Source of the DNA: Deltaproteobacteria bacterium
GTDB taxonomy: Bacteria; Desulfobacterota; Binatia; UBA12015
Length of the DNA stretch: 64,000 nt
NCBI GenBank assembly: GCA_016874715.1
Contig: VGTK01000001.1
Location: forward strand, 1 to 64,000
Direction: 5' to 3'
The notes beneath the pieces are model-generated. The model was not told where the DNA came from and did not search any database. It saw only the letters and a list, made by a program, of their open reading frames with translations. The position numbers and the translations under genes were made by a program. Shown here piece by piece: positions 37,309-45,498 of this stretch; the first letter of the stretch is position 1, and every line of letters begins with the position of its first letter.

Positions 37309-39176
37309 CCGCTCCCCGCATGCTCGGCAAGCCCCTCTCGACGCTTCTCGCCGGCGCCATCGCCGTGCTTCTGCTGTCTTCCGCTCTATACTTGACGGGG
37401 CTCGCCGATGTCCCGTTCTACACCAAGGGCGAGCCCCGCGAGGCGCTCGTCGTCTGGGAGATGACGCACGGATCGAGCCTCGTGCTGCCGTTGCGCAACG
37501 GCAGCGAGATTCCGTCGAAGCCGCCGTTCTTCCACTGGCTGGCGCTGCTCGTCGCGCTCGTGCGCGGCGTGGTGGACGAGCTCGGCATGCGCTTGCCATC
37601 CGCCCTTCTCGCGATCGCGACGGTGCTCGGGACGTACCTCTTCGGCGCCACGACCGGACGCCTCCGCTCGGGGTGGCTCGCCGCGGTCGCGCTGATGTTC
37701 AGCTTCGAGTGGCTGCGCGCGGCGCGCGTCTCGCGCGTCGACATGACGCTCGCGTTCTTCCTCTGCGCGGCGCTGCTGTGCTTCGCGATCATGCAGCGCA
37801 GCGGCGTCACGCGGGCGCGGCTGTGGATCTTCTACGCGTCGATCGCGGCGGCGACGCTGGGCAAGGGTCCGGTCGGCATCGCGCTGCCCGCGTTCGTCAT
37901 CCTCGCCTTCGCGTTCACGAGCCCGCTCGATCCGGCGACGTCCGGTCCCGGCACGACGTGGATCGGGCGCATGGCCGCACGCGTGCAGCACACGATCGAC
38001 ACCGGGCTCGCGCTGCGGCCCGTGCAAGGGCTCGGCGCGGTGCTGCTGGTGGTCGGCGGCTGGTACGCCGCGGCCTGGGTGGCCGGCGGCAACGACTTCT
38101 TCGTCAAGCACGTGCTGAAGGAGAACCTGTTCCGCGTCATCGACCCCGACGCCCTCGATACCGGCCACGAGCACGGACCGCTGTACCTGCTGCCGAACTT
38201 CCTGGTCGGCGCGTTGCCGTGGAGCCTGCTGGCGCCCGCGATCGCGTGGTGGCTGTGGCGCATGCGACCGCTCGACGGGACGACCCGCTACCTCGTGGTG
38301 TGGTTCCTCGGCACGATCGTCTTCTACTCGATCCCGGCGTCGAAGCGCTCGGTGTACATCCTGCCCGCGTATCCGGCCGGCGCGTTGCTGCTCGGTCTCG
38401 TCCTGGGTCCGGGCCCCGAGGGCGAGGGGCCGCGCAAGCTCGCCGGCTGGGCGCTGTCGGCCAGCGCCGCGGTGACCGGGGTCGCGGGCGTGCTCATCCT
38501 GCTGATCTCGCTCGGCCTGCCGGTGGAGGCGATCGCGTCACCGTTCCTGCAGCCGAAGGACCTGCAAGGCCTGCACGCGGCGCTGGTCGCGCTGCGCGAG
38601 CAGACCCTGCTCGTGCTCGGCGCCTCGCTCGCGATGCTCGCGGGCGCCGCGGTGACCTGGCGCGAGGCTCCCGGCGCGCACTGGCTGCGCGCCAGCGTCG
38701 GCTTCGCCGTGGCACTGCTCGCGCTCTACGCGGGCGTCGTCGGCCCGGTCGAGCGCGGCGTCGCGGGCAGCCGCTCGCTGCGCCCGTTCATGGCCGAAGT
38801 GCGCGCGCGTACCCACGGCGCCGAGCTGGGCTTCCTCTGCACCTTCGACTACGGCGCGGTGTTCTACTCGCACCGGCACATCCGCGCGCTGCTCGGCGAC
38901 GACGCCTGCCGGGACGCGTCGGCGCGCGCCGAGGCGATCACCGACCCGAAGGCACCGCCGTACGTCCTGATGGGCGAGGACGAGGCCACGCGGCTCGGCG
39001 ACCGGGTCGAGGTGGTCTTGCTGAGCGACGGCACGGGTCCGCAGGGCCGGCAGCGCATGGCGCTCGCCAGCCCGCGCCGCGGCGCTGCGGCCCCGGCATC
39101 GGGTGACGATGCGCCGGCCGACCCTTCGGCCGGGGACGGCGCGGACACGCACGCAGGCGGCGCCGAGCAGCCCTGA
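37305..39176 (+). CDS. ArnT/PMT-type membrane glycosyltransferase, second copy
   Basis: A 623-residue polytopic glycosyltransferase related to, but clearly different from, its upstream neighbour. The first periplasmic loop reads DVPFYTKGEPREALVVWEM with the catalytic-type acidic residue, then PSKPPFFHW and SRVDMTLAFF. There are about ten hydrophobic segments, with LGKGPVGIALP matching the same position in the first copy. The last 100 residues include a soluble region with LGFLCTFDYGAVFYSHRH and a Pro/Ala/Asp-rich tail. GTG 37305 overlaps the previous stop (GTGA); an ATG at 37320 is the alternative. Tandem copies suggest two successive sugar additions or two acceptors on one envelope glycolipid. 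Confidence 0.85.
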   Translation: MTAPRMLGKPLSTLLAGAIAVLLLSSALYLTGLADVPFYTKGEPREALVVWEMTHGSSLVLPLRNGSEIPSKPPFFHWLALLVALVRGVVDELGMRLPSALLAIATVLGTYLFGATTGRLRSGWLAAVALMFSFEWLRAARVSRVDMTLAFFLCAALLCFAIMQRSGVTRARLWIFYASIAAATLGKGPVGIALPAFVILAFAFTSPLDPATSGPGTTWIGRMAARVQHTIDTGLALRPVQGLGAVLLVVGGWYAAAWVAGGNDFFVKHVLKENLFRVIDPDALDTGHEHGPLYLLPNFLVGALPWSLLAPAIAWWLWRMRPLDGTTRYLVVWFLGTIVFYSIPASKRSVYILPAYPAGALLLGLVLGPGPEGEGPRKLAGWALSASAAVTGVAGVLILLISLGLPVEAIASPFLQPKDLQGLHAALVALREQTLLVLGASLAMLAGAAVTWREAPGAHWLRASVGFAVALLALYAGVVGPVERGVAGSRSLRPFMAEVRARTHGAELGFLCTFDYGAVFYSHRHIRALLGDDACRDASARAEAITDPKAPPYVLMGEDEATRLGDRVEVVLLSDGTGPQGRQRMALASPRRGAAAPASGDDAPADPSAGDGADTHAGGAEQP

Positions 39177-39249
39177 AGCACCGCGAACGCCGTCGGCCCA
39201 CCGCGACGCAATGGACGGGCCCCGAGCGAGCGTATACGTAGGGCGCCAC

Positions 39250-40371
39250 ATGCGCGGCCGGACGGACGGCCGCGCGTGTGCAGAGCCGCCGGTCGAGGAG
39301 ATGCAGACCGCAGGGAAACGAGCGCTCGGGACGGCGGTCGCCGAGACGCGAGGTGAGTCCTCGCAGCAGCCCGCCGCGAGCGTCGCGAAGCGCTCGTGGA
39401 GCCGCCCGCTCCTGCTGCTCCTCGGATTCGCGACCCTGGGCGTCCTGCTCTGGGAGGTCAATGCCCAGGACCTGCTCGCACGCTTCGTCGCCCTCGGCTG
39501 GAGCGCGCCGCTGCTGCTCTGGCCGTACGCCCTGATCGCGCTGGTCGACGGCTGGGCATACTCCTTCACCCTGCCGCGCAACGGGGTGCGGCGTCCGCCG
39601 CTGCCCGTGCTGGTGATGATCCGCCTCGCCGGCGAGTCGGTGAACACGCTGACGCCGACCGCGTATCTCGGCGGCGAGCCGGTGAAGGCGATGCTGCTCG
39701 TCAAGCGCGGCATCACCACGGCGAGCAGCACGGTGTCGGTCGTGGTCGCAAAAACCGCGCTCACCGTCGGGCAGGTCGTCTTCGTGCTGCTCGGCGTGAT
39801 GCTGACGCTCGAGCGCTTCGACATCGTGGACCACGGCGACGTGCTGTTCGTCGCGCTGTGCGTCGGCGGCGCGATCTTCGTGGCACTGCTGGTGCGCTGG
39901 CAGCAGCGCGGGCTGTTCGTGAAGCTCGCGCGCGTCGCCGAGCGGGTCGGTCTGCGCGGCGCGCGCTTCCAGCGCTTCGCGTCGGTCGCACCGGACATCG
40001 ACCGCGAGCTCGGCGGCTACTACCGGCAGCGCGGCGGCGACTTCGCGATCACCACCGGGCTGCACTTCCTCGGCTGGCTCCTCGGCACCGTCGAGGTGAA
40101 GGTGTTCGCCGACCTGCTGCAGTACCCGATCTCGTGGCGCGACGCGTTCATCATCGAGGCGATCTCGCAGCCGCTCTCGCTCGGCAGCGCGCTCATTCCG
40201 GGCGCGCTCGGCGTGCGCGAGGCGGGCGGGGTCGCCATCTTCGGCATGCTCGGGCTCGACGAGTCGGCCGGGCTCGCGCTGTGGCTGCTGCGTCGCGTGC
40301 GCGAGGCGGCGTACAACGGCATCGGGCTCATCTACCTGATGTACGCGACGCGGAGGACGGCGACGACATGA
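39250..40371 (+). CDS. UPF0104/LPG-synthase-like membrane protein, HpnL-like
   Basis: A flippase-like integral membrane protein with about eight hydrophobic segments. The conserved features of the YbhN/lysylphosphatidylglycerol-synthase-type family are ESVNTLTPTAYLGGEPVKAMLL, then HFLGWLLGTVEVKVFADLL, ALIPGALGVREAG and LLRRVREAAYNGIGLIYL. This layout also fits HpnL, a hopanoid-associated member; the family is broad, so the hopanoid link is only moderate. The start is uncertain: ATG 39250 has AGGG at seven bases, whereas ATG 39301 has GAGGAG with no spacing. The cytoplasmic leader of about 50 residues is low in complexity. The stop overlaps the next gene (ATGA). Confidence 0.82.
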   Translation: MRGRTDGRACAEPPVEEMQTAGKRALGTAVAETRGESSQQPAASVAKRSWSRPLLLLLGFATLGVLLWEVNAQDLLARFVALGWSAPLLLWPYALIALVDGWAYSFTLPRNGVRRPPLPVLVMIRLAGESVNTLTPTAYLGGEPVKAMLLVKRGITTASSTVSVVVAKTALTVGQVVFVLLGVMLTLERFDIVDHGDVLFVALCVGGAIFVALLVRWQQRGLFVKLARVAERVGLRGARFQRFASVAPDIDRELGGYYRQRGGDFAITTGLHFLGWLLGTVEVKVFADLLQYPISWRDAFIIEAISQPLSLGSALIPGALGVREAGGVAIFGMLGLDESAGLALWLLRRVREAAYNGIGLIYLMYATRRTATT

Positions 40372-41348
40372 GCGACGCGAAAGCCGGCTCGGGCAACCCG
40401 GTGGCACGCTGGGCGAAGCTCGCCCTGCCCTGGATCCTGACGATCCTCATCCTCGAGTACTTCCGCCGGCGCTGGAACCTGGGCGCGATCGCCGACACGC
40501 TCGCCGGCGCGCGCTGGGGCCTCTACCTCGCGCTGATGATCCCGTACTCGGTGGTCTACTTTCTGCTCGACTCGCTCGCCGTGACGACCGTCGTGCGGCG
40601 CTTCCACACGAAGGTCGGCTACCGCGACGTCATGCCCGTGCGCGCGGTGACGTACGTGCTCGCGCTGGTGAACTCCAACGTCGGACAGGGCGGACTCGCG
40701 CTGTGGCTGCACCGGCGCGAGGGCATCCCGCTGCTCGCGATCGCCGGGACGTTCGTGTTCCTCGCCTTCATCGAAATCTACCAGCTGGTGCTCTACTCCT
40801 CGCTCGGCGTCGCGATCGTCGGCAGCCGAATTCCGGGGATCGGCTGGACGTACACCGTCGCCTACCTGCTGCTCGCCGCGTGGCTCTTCTATTTCAACGG
40901 AACGCGCGCCCTCGGCGTCGAGCGGCCAGCGCCCGGACTGCTCGCGACCTTCGGGCGCGCACGGCTCGCCGACTACCTGGTGATCCTGGCGATCAAGAGC
41001 CTCGCGCTCGGGCTCGCGATCGTGACGCACTGGGGCGCGCTGCAGCTCTTCGGCATCCACGTCCCGCTCGCGGCCCTGCTCGCGAACCTGCCCCTGATCT
41101 TCCTCGGCTCGGCCCTGCCGCTCACGGTCGGCAAGCTGCACGCGGCCGCACTTTGGGGCTACCTGCTCGGCACCATCGGCGGCTACGCGTCGCCGGAGAG
41201 CCTCGGCACCTACAGCCTGGTCGCGCACCTCACGTTCCTGCTGATGAACGCAGCGATCGGGATCGTGTTCCTGCCGCGGGCGGGGCGCGAGATCTGGGAG
41301 CAGGCGACCGACCGCGGGCGCGACACTGCGACCTCCTCCGATCCTTGA
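40368..41348 (+). CDS. Second flippase-like integral membrane protein
   Basis: A 326-residue polytopic protein with about eight hydrophobic segments, translationally coupled to the HpnL-like gene (ATGA overlap). VLALVNSNVGQGGLALWLHRREGIP resembles the conserved glycine-rich segment of the YbhN/LPG-synthase-type family but is more diverged than in its neighbour. LANLPLIFLGSALPLTVGKLHAAAL and a C-terminal helix follow. The pair after two glycosyltransferases suggests transport or flipping of a lipid-linked intermediate. No enzymatic motif is visible and the function is inferred from position. Confidence 0.75.
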   Translation: MSDAKAGSGNPVARWAKLALPWILTILILEYFRRRWNLGAIADTLAGARWGLYLALMIPYSVVYFLLDSLAVTTVVRRFHTKVGYRDVMPVRAVTYVLALVNSNVGQGGLALWLHRREGIPLLAIAGTFVFLAFIEIYQLVLYSSLGVAIVGSRIPGIGWTYTVAYLLLAAWLFYFNGTRALGVERPAPGLLATFGRARLADYLVILAIKSLALGLAIVTHWGALQLFGIHVPLAALLANLPLIFLGSALPLTVGKLHAAALWGYLLGTIGGYASPESLGTYSLVAHLTFLLMNAAIGIVFLPRAGREIWEQATDRGRDTATSSDP

Positions 41349-41465
41349 CGACCGACCCACGGCTGCGGGGCGTGCTTGCGACCCCCGGAGGCTTGCGATA
41401 GCAGGCCGACGTCCTGCGCGCGGACGCGCGCGGGCTTCTCCGGGGGGACGAGGGCAGGCACACGA

Positions 41466-42062
41466 ATGGCGGCCGAGAACGCGCGCCGGCACCGGCCGGA
41501 TCACCGCCTCCTTCTCCCGGCGCTCCAGGTCCTGGGCCTGGCCTCGCTGTGGCTGGTCTTCTCCGGCAAGTTCGACCTCCAGCACGCCGGATTCGGCGCG
41601 TTCTCGATCGCGCTGGTCCTCTGGCGTACCAACCGCTTCGTGGTGTCGAAGCGGCACCCCGCCGAGAGCGAGGCCCTCGCCGCGATCCGTCCGCTCAAGC
41701 TCGCGGCCTACGTCGCCTGGCTGGTGAAGGAGATCGTGGTCGCGAACATCGACGTCGCGAAGATCGTCCTCAAACGCGACATGCCCATCGACCCGGCGCT
41801 GATCCGCTTCGACAGCACGCTCCGGACCGACCTCGCGCGGGTGATCCTCGGCAACTCGATCACCCTGACTCCCGGCACGCTGACCGTCGAGATCGAGGGG
41901 AGCAGCTTCCTCGTGCACAGCATCAGCGCCGACGGGGCGACCGGGCCGGCCATCGACGAGATGCAGCGCAAGATCGCCGCCCTGTTCGGGGACCCCGAAC
42001 CGCCGAAGATCGTCTACCACACGGCGCGATCCATCTCGGCCGCCCGGGAGCGGAAACCGTGA
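41466..42062 (+). CDS. mrpE: Cation/proton antiporter subunit MrpE (MnhE)
   Basis: A 198-residue MrpE subunit: two N-terminal membrane segments, AYVAWLVKEIVVANIDVAKIVL, and the cytoplasmic domain with LARVILGNSITLTPGTLTVEI, the family signature. It is the first gene of a tightly packed ten-gene antiporter operon. MrpE is needed for assembly of the Mrp complex in other bacteria. The stop overlaps the mrpF start. Confidence 0.92.
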   Translation: MAAENARRHRPDHRLLLPALQVLGLASLWLVFSGKFDLQHAGFGAFSIALVLWRTNRFVVSKRHPAESEALAAIRPLKLAAYVAWLVKEIVVANIDVAKIVLKRDMPIDPALIRFDSTLRTDLARVILGNSITLTPGTLTVEIEGSSFLVHSISADGATGPAIDEMQRKIAALFGDPEPPKIVYHTARSISAARERKP

Positions 42063-42331
42063 ACATCGCGATCTTCGGGATGATGCTCGCCCTGGTGGTA
42101 GCGGTCTTGCTCCCCCTCTACCGGGTGGTGAAGGGTCCCACGGTCTTCGACCGGATGATGGGCGTCGGCGTGATCGGCACGAAGGCCGTGCTGCTGGTCT
42201 GCCTCGCCGGATTCGCCTACCAGCGGGTCGACATGTTCATCGACATCGCGATCTCGTACGCGATGCTGAACTTCTTCGGAACCGTCGTGGTCGCGAAGTA
42301 CCTCGACCATTCCGGCGCGAGGGAACGGTGA
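42059..42331 (+). CDS. mrpF: Antiporter subunit MrpF (MnhF)
   Basis: A 90-residue, three-helix membrane subunit with YRVVKGPTVFDRMMGVGVIGTK and FIDIAISYAMLNFFGTVVVAKYL, both standard for MrpF. It starts at GTG overlapping mrpE (GTGA) and overlaps mrpG in the same way, so the stoichiometric subunits are probably translated in a coupled fashion. Confidence 0.93.
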   Translation: MNIAIFGMMLALVVAVLLPLYRVVKGPTVFDRMMGVGVIGTKAVLLVCLAGFAYQRVDMFIDIAISYAMLNFFGTVVVAKYLDHSGARER

Positions 42332-42660
42332 TCCCCGCGATCGCCACCGCCGTGGGCATCGGCCTGGTCGTCGCCGGCATCGCGTTCGCTCTCATCGGCA
42401 GCATCGGCGTGCTGCGACTGCCCGATTTCTACACGCGCATCCACGCGGCGAGCAAGCTCGACACCATATCGCTCGGGCTGTGCATGACCGGGCTCGCGAT
42501 CCTGCAGGGGCCCGACCTCAACGCCGTCAAGCTGATCCTCATCTTCGTGTTCGCGAGCATCGCCAACCCGGCAGCGGCGAACGCTCTCGGCCGCTCGGCG
42601 ATCCGCGCCGGACTCGAGCCGTGGTCCGCCGGTCGCGACAGGAAGGGCGCTCGCAGGTGA
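42328..42660 (+). CDS. mrpG: Antiporter subunit MrpG (MnhG)
   Basis: A 110-residue, three-helix membrane subunit with LIGSIGVLRLPDFYTRIHAASKLDT, the MrpG signature, and LILIFVFASIANPAAANALGRSA. The soluble tail is Arg-rich. GTG start overlapping mrpF; the stop overlaps the next small gene. Confidence 0.93.
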   Translation: MIPAIATAVGIGLVVAGIAFALIGSIGVLRLPDFYTRIHAASKLDTISLGLCMTGLAILQGPDLNAVKLILIFVFASIANPAAANALGRSAIRAGLEPWSAGRDRKGARR

Positions 42661-42890
42661 TCTTCGTGCTCTTCGTGGTCGCGATCGTGGCCGCCGTCGT
42701 GGCGCTGCAGGTGACGGATCTGCTCGCCGCCGCGGCGCTGCTGTCGGTGTTCAGCTTCGTCGTGGCGCTGCTCTACGGGGCGCTCGGCGCCGTCGACGTG
42801 GGCTTCAACGAGGCGGTGCTCGGCGCCGGAGTCACCGGCGTGCTGCTGGTGGTCGCCCTCTTCCACACGCGCCGGGGATCCGTCGATTGA
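42657..42890 (+). CDS. Small DUF4040/MbhD-like membrane subunit
   Basis: A 77-residue protein with two or three hydrophobic helices (FVLFVVAIVAAVVALQVTDLLAA in outline, then VSFVVALLYGALGAVDVGFNEAV in pattern). It corresponds to the MbhD-like segment that forms the C-terminal part of MrpA in Bacillus-type Mrp and a separate subunit in membrane-bound hydrogenases. A full-length MrpA is absent from this operon, so the present gene supplies one of its missing parts. GTG start, four-base overlap with mrpG. Confidence 0.8.
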   Translation: MIFVLFVVAIVAAVVALQVTDLLAAAALLSVFSFVVALLYGALGAVDVGFNEAVLGAGVTGVLLVVALFHTRRGSVD

Positions 42891-43609
42891 AGGCAGCAGC
42901 ACTTCTCGTCCTCGGAGCGCTCGGGCTCGTGCTGCTCGCCGCCGGAGCCGGCCTGCCGCTCTACGGCGACCCGACCGCCCCGGCGTCGCTGCACGTCTCG
43001 GACGACTACGTGCGCGGCTCGATGGTCGACGCGCACACCCCGAACATCGTCACGACGATGATCGCCGACTACCGCGGCTTCGACACGCTGGGCGAGACCA
43101 TGGTCGTGTTCTCCGCCGGCCTCGCCTGCATGCTGCTGCTGCGCACGCCGGAGCGCGGCCGCATCCCGACGCTCGGCCGTCCGAAGGGCAACGTCATCAC
43201 CGACATCGTCACGCGCGCGATGATCCCGGTGATCCAGCTGTTCGCGCTCTACGTGGTGTTCCACGGCCACTACAGCCCCGGCGGCGGGTTCCAGGGCGGT
43301 GCGCTCATCGCGACGACCATCCTGCTCGCGCGCATGGTGCTCGGCTTCGAGCACTCGCAGGCGCTGTTCCCGACCGCGCTCGGAACGCCGCTCGGCCTCG
43401 CCGGCGTGGCGATCTACGCCGGCGTCGGCTTCGTCGCGCTGCTGTTCGGCGGCAACGCGCTCGACTACTCGTACCTGCCGCTCGGGCTGCCGAAGGACAT
43501 GCTGCGCAACTGGGGAATCCTGTTCGTCGAGATCGGCGTCGCGTTCGGCGTCATGGGCACGCTGGTGTCCATCTTCGACGACCTGCTGACGGGCGGACGC
43601 CGGGCCTGA
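42887..43609 (+). CDS. mrpB: MbhE-MrpB fused antiporter subunit
   Basis: A 240-residue membrane protein. The first 90 residues contain SDDYVRGSMVDAHTPNIVTTMIADYRGFDTLGE in pattern, the MbhE-like segment that is part of MrpA in other bacteria. The rest is MrpB: VTRAMIPVIQLFALYVVFHGHYSPGGGFQGG in pattern, then helices with FVALLFGGNALDY. The fusion mirrors Mbh/Mbx complexes, where the order is D-E-B. The start is a TTG overlapping the previous stop (TTGA), unusual but supported by the operon spacing and by the absence of a later good start. Confidence 0.85.
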   Translation: MKAAALLVLGALGLVLLAAGAGLPLYGDPTAPASLHVSDDYVRGSMVDAHTPNIVTTMIADYRGFDTLGETMVVFSAGLACMLLLRTPERGRIPTLGRPKGNVITDIVTRAMIPVIQLFALYVVFHGHYSPGGGFQGGALIATTILLARMVLGFEHSQALFPTALGTPLGLAGVAIYAGVGFVALLFGGNALDYSYLPLGLPKDMLRNWGILFVEIGVAFGVMGTLVSIFDDLLTGGRRA

Positions 43610-43611
43610 GC

Positions 43612-44001
43612 ATGGACATCACCGCGCTCGTGACCGGCCGCTGGCCGTACCTGTTCACCATCGTCCTGCTGCTGATCGGCCTGTACGGCATGCTGGTCAA
43701 GCAGAACCTGATGAAGAAGGTCTTCGGTCTGAACATCTTCCAGGGCGCGATCATCCTGTTCTTCATCGTGCACGCCTACAAGCACGGCGCGACGGTTCCG
43801 GTGCTCGACGACATCAGCGGCACCGACCCCGCGCGCTACGTGAACCCGATCCCGCACGGCCTCATGCTGACCGCGATCGTGGTATCGGTCGCGACCACGG
43901 GCGTCGCGCTGGCACTGCTGATCCGCATCTACCGGACGTTCGGCACGATCGACGAGAAGGATCTGCTCGTCCGCCTGCGAGACGAGGACCCGCAGCGGTG
44001 A
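43612..44001 (+). CDS. mrpC: Antiporter subunit MrpC (NuoK-like)
   Basis: A 129-residue, three-helix NuoK-like subunit with LLLIGLYGMLVKQNLMKKVFGLNIFQGAI in pattern and a loop containing PIPHGLMLTAIVVSVATTGVALAL in pattern, the MrpC signature. ATG start two bases after mrpB; the stop overlaps the first mrpD-like gene. The acidic C-terminal tail (DEKDLLVRLRDEDPQR) is probably cytoplasmic. Confidence 0.93.
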   Translation: MDITALVTGRWPYLFTIVLLLIGLYGMLVKQNLMKKVFGLNIFQGAIILFFIVHAYKHGATVPVLDDISGTDPARYVNPIPHGLMLTAIVVSVATTGVALALLIRIYRTFGTIDEKDLLVRLRDEDPQR

Positions 44002-45497
44002 CGCCGTTTCCCGAGAGCGACCTGCCGATCGCGATCACGATGCTCCTGCTGTTCGGAGCCATCCTGACGATCGCCGCGGGTCTCGTGCGCCGCAGCTTCG
44101 CGTGGCCGGTCGTACTCCTCACGCTACTCGTCGTGCTCGGCGACGCGATCGCCATGCTGCTCGCGATCGTGCGCGGCGGGCCCCTGCGACACACTCTCGG
44201 GGGGTGGGCGGCACCGATCGGCATCGAGTACGTCGTCGATGCGCTGGGCGCGTTCGTCGTCGTGGTGATCGCCGCGGTGTCGGTCGCGGTGACCGTCTAC
44301 GCGCGCGCCGCCGTGCGCGCCGAGAACCCGGACCAGGAGGTGGCGTTTCTCGGCATGATGCTGACGCTGCTCCTCGGGCTGACCGGCATGGTGCTCACCG
44401 GCGATCTCTTCAACCTGTACGTGTTCTACGAGATCAGCTCGCTCGCCGGCTACGCCCTGCTCGCCATCGGCGACCGGAAGGCGCCCGTCGCCGCGTTCCG
44501 CTACTTGATCCTCGGCACGACCGGCGCATCGTTCTACCTGCTCGGCATCGGCTTCCTCTACGTGCTGACCGGAAGCCTCAACATGGCCGACGTCGCGCGG
44601 CTGCTGCCGACGCTGCACAACAACCCCGCGCTGCCGGTCGCGATCGCGCTGGTCGTGGCTGGCGTCGGGCTCAAGACGGCGCTCTTCCCGCTGCACGGCT
44701 GGCAGCCCGACGCCTACACGTACGCGAGCAGCACCACGACGGCGATCATCGCGCCGATCATGACCAAGGTGTCGGCGTTCGTGCTGCTGCGGCTGCTGTT
44801 CTTTGTCTTCGGCGTCGACCTCGTGACGCGCCTGCTGCCGACCGGTTCGATCCTCGCGTGGCTGTCGGCCGCGGGCATCGTCGTCACGTCCGGGATGGCG
44901 ATCGCGCAGCGCGACGTGAAGCGCATGCTCGCGTACAGCTCGGTCGCGCAGGTCGGGTACGTCGGGCTGGGCATCGGGCTCGCGAATCCGTGGGCGCTCA
45001 CCGGTGCCGTCCTGCACATCCTGAACCACGCGACGATGAAGTGCTGTCTCTTCCTCGTCGCGGGCAGCGTCGCGCTGCACGCGCGGCGCCGGACCGTCGC
45101 CGAGTACGCCGGGCTGGGACGCATGATGCCGTGGACCTTCGCGAGCTTCACGCTCGCCGCGGTCGCGATGGTCGGCTTGCCGCCGACCAACGGCTTCTTC
45201 AGCAAGTGGTACCTGCTGCTCGGGACGATCCGCTCGGGGAGCTGGCCGCTGGTCGCCGTCGTCGGCGCGTCGAGCCTGCTGACGGCGGTGTACTTCTTCC
45301 GCCTGCTGGAGAGCATCTACACCGCCCCGGCGACGGCGAAGCCGGAAGCTCCCGCCGGCGACCCGGAGGCCGCGATGCTCGTGCCGACGATCGCGCTCGG
45401 CGTGGCCGTGCTGGTGCTGGGCCTCTGCAACTCGTGGTTCGTGACGCAGGTGCTGCAACCCGCGCTGCCCGCCGCGGTCCGGCTGCCGGGGTCCTGA
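43998..45497 (+). CDS. mrpD: Antiporter subunit MrpD (NuoN/M-like), first copy
   Basis: A 499-residue proton-channel subunit with about 14 helices. The NuoL/M/N core includes LFNLYVFYEISSLAGY with the key membrane Glu, LKTALFPLHGWQPDAYTYA with a membrane Lys, IIAPIMTKVSAF, KRMLAYSSVAQVGY and ILNHATMKCCLFLVAG. These residues line the half-channels in complex I and Mrp. It is the first of three such paralogues in this operon, whereas standard Mrp systems have two (MrpA and MrpD). GTG start coupled to mrpC. Confidence 0.9.
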   Translation: MTPFPESDLPIAITMLLLFGAILTIAAGLVRRSFAWPVVLLTLLVVLGDAIAMLLAIVRGGPLRHTLGGWAAPIGIEYVVDALGAFVVVVIAAVSVAVTVYARAAVRAENPDQEVAFLGMMLTLLLGLTGMVLTGDLFNLYVFYEISSLAGYALLAIGDRKAPVAAFRYLILGTTGASFYLLGIGFLYVLTGSLNMADVARLLPTLHNNPALPVAIALVVAGVGLKTALFPLHGWQPDAYTYASSTTTAIIAPIMTKVSAFVLLRLLFFVFGVDLVTRLLPTGSILAWLSAAGIVVTSGMAIAQRDVKRMLAYSSVAQVGYVGLGIGLANPWALTGAVLHILNHATMKCCLFLVAGSVALHARRRTVAEYAGLGRMMPWTFASFTLAAVAMVGLPPTNGFFSKWYLLLGTIRSGSWPLVAVVGASSLLTAVYFFRLLESIYTAPATAKPEAPAGDPEAAMLVPTIALGVAVLVLGLCNSWFVTQVLQPALPAAVRLPGS

Positions 45498-45498
45498 C

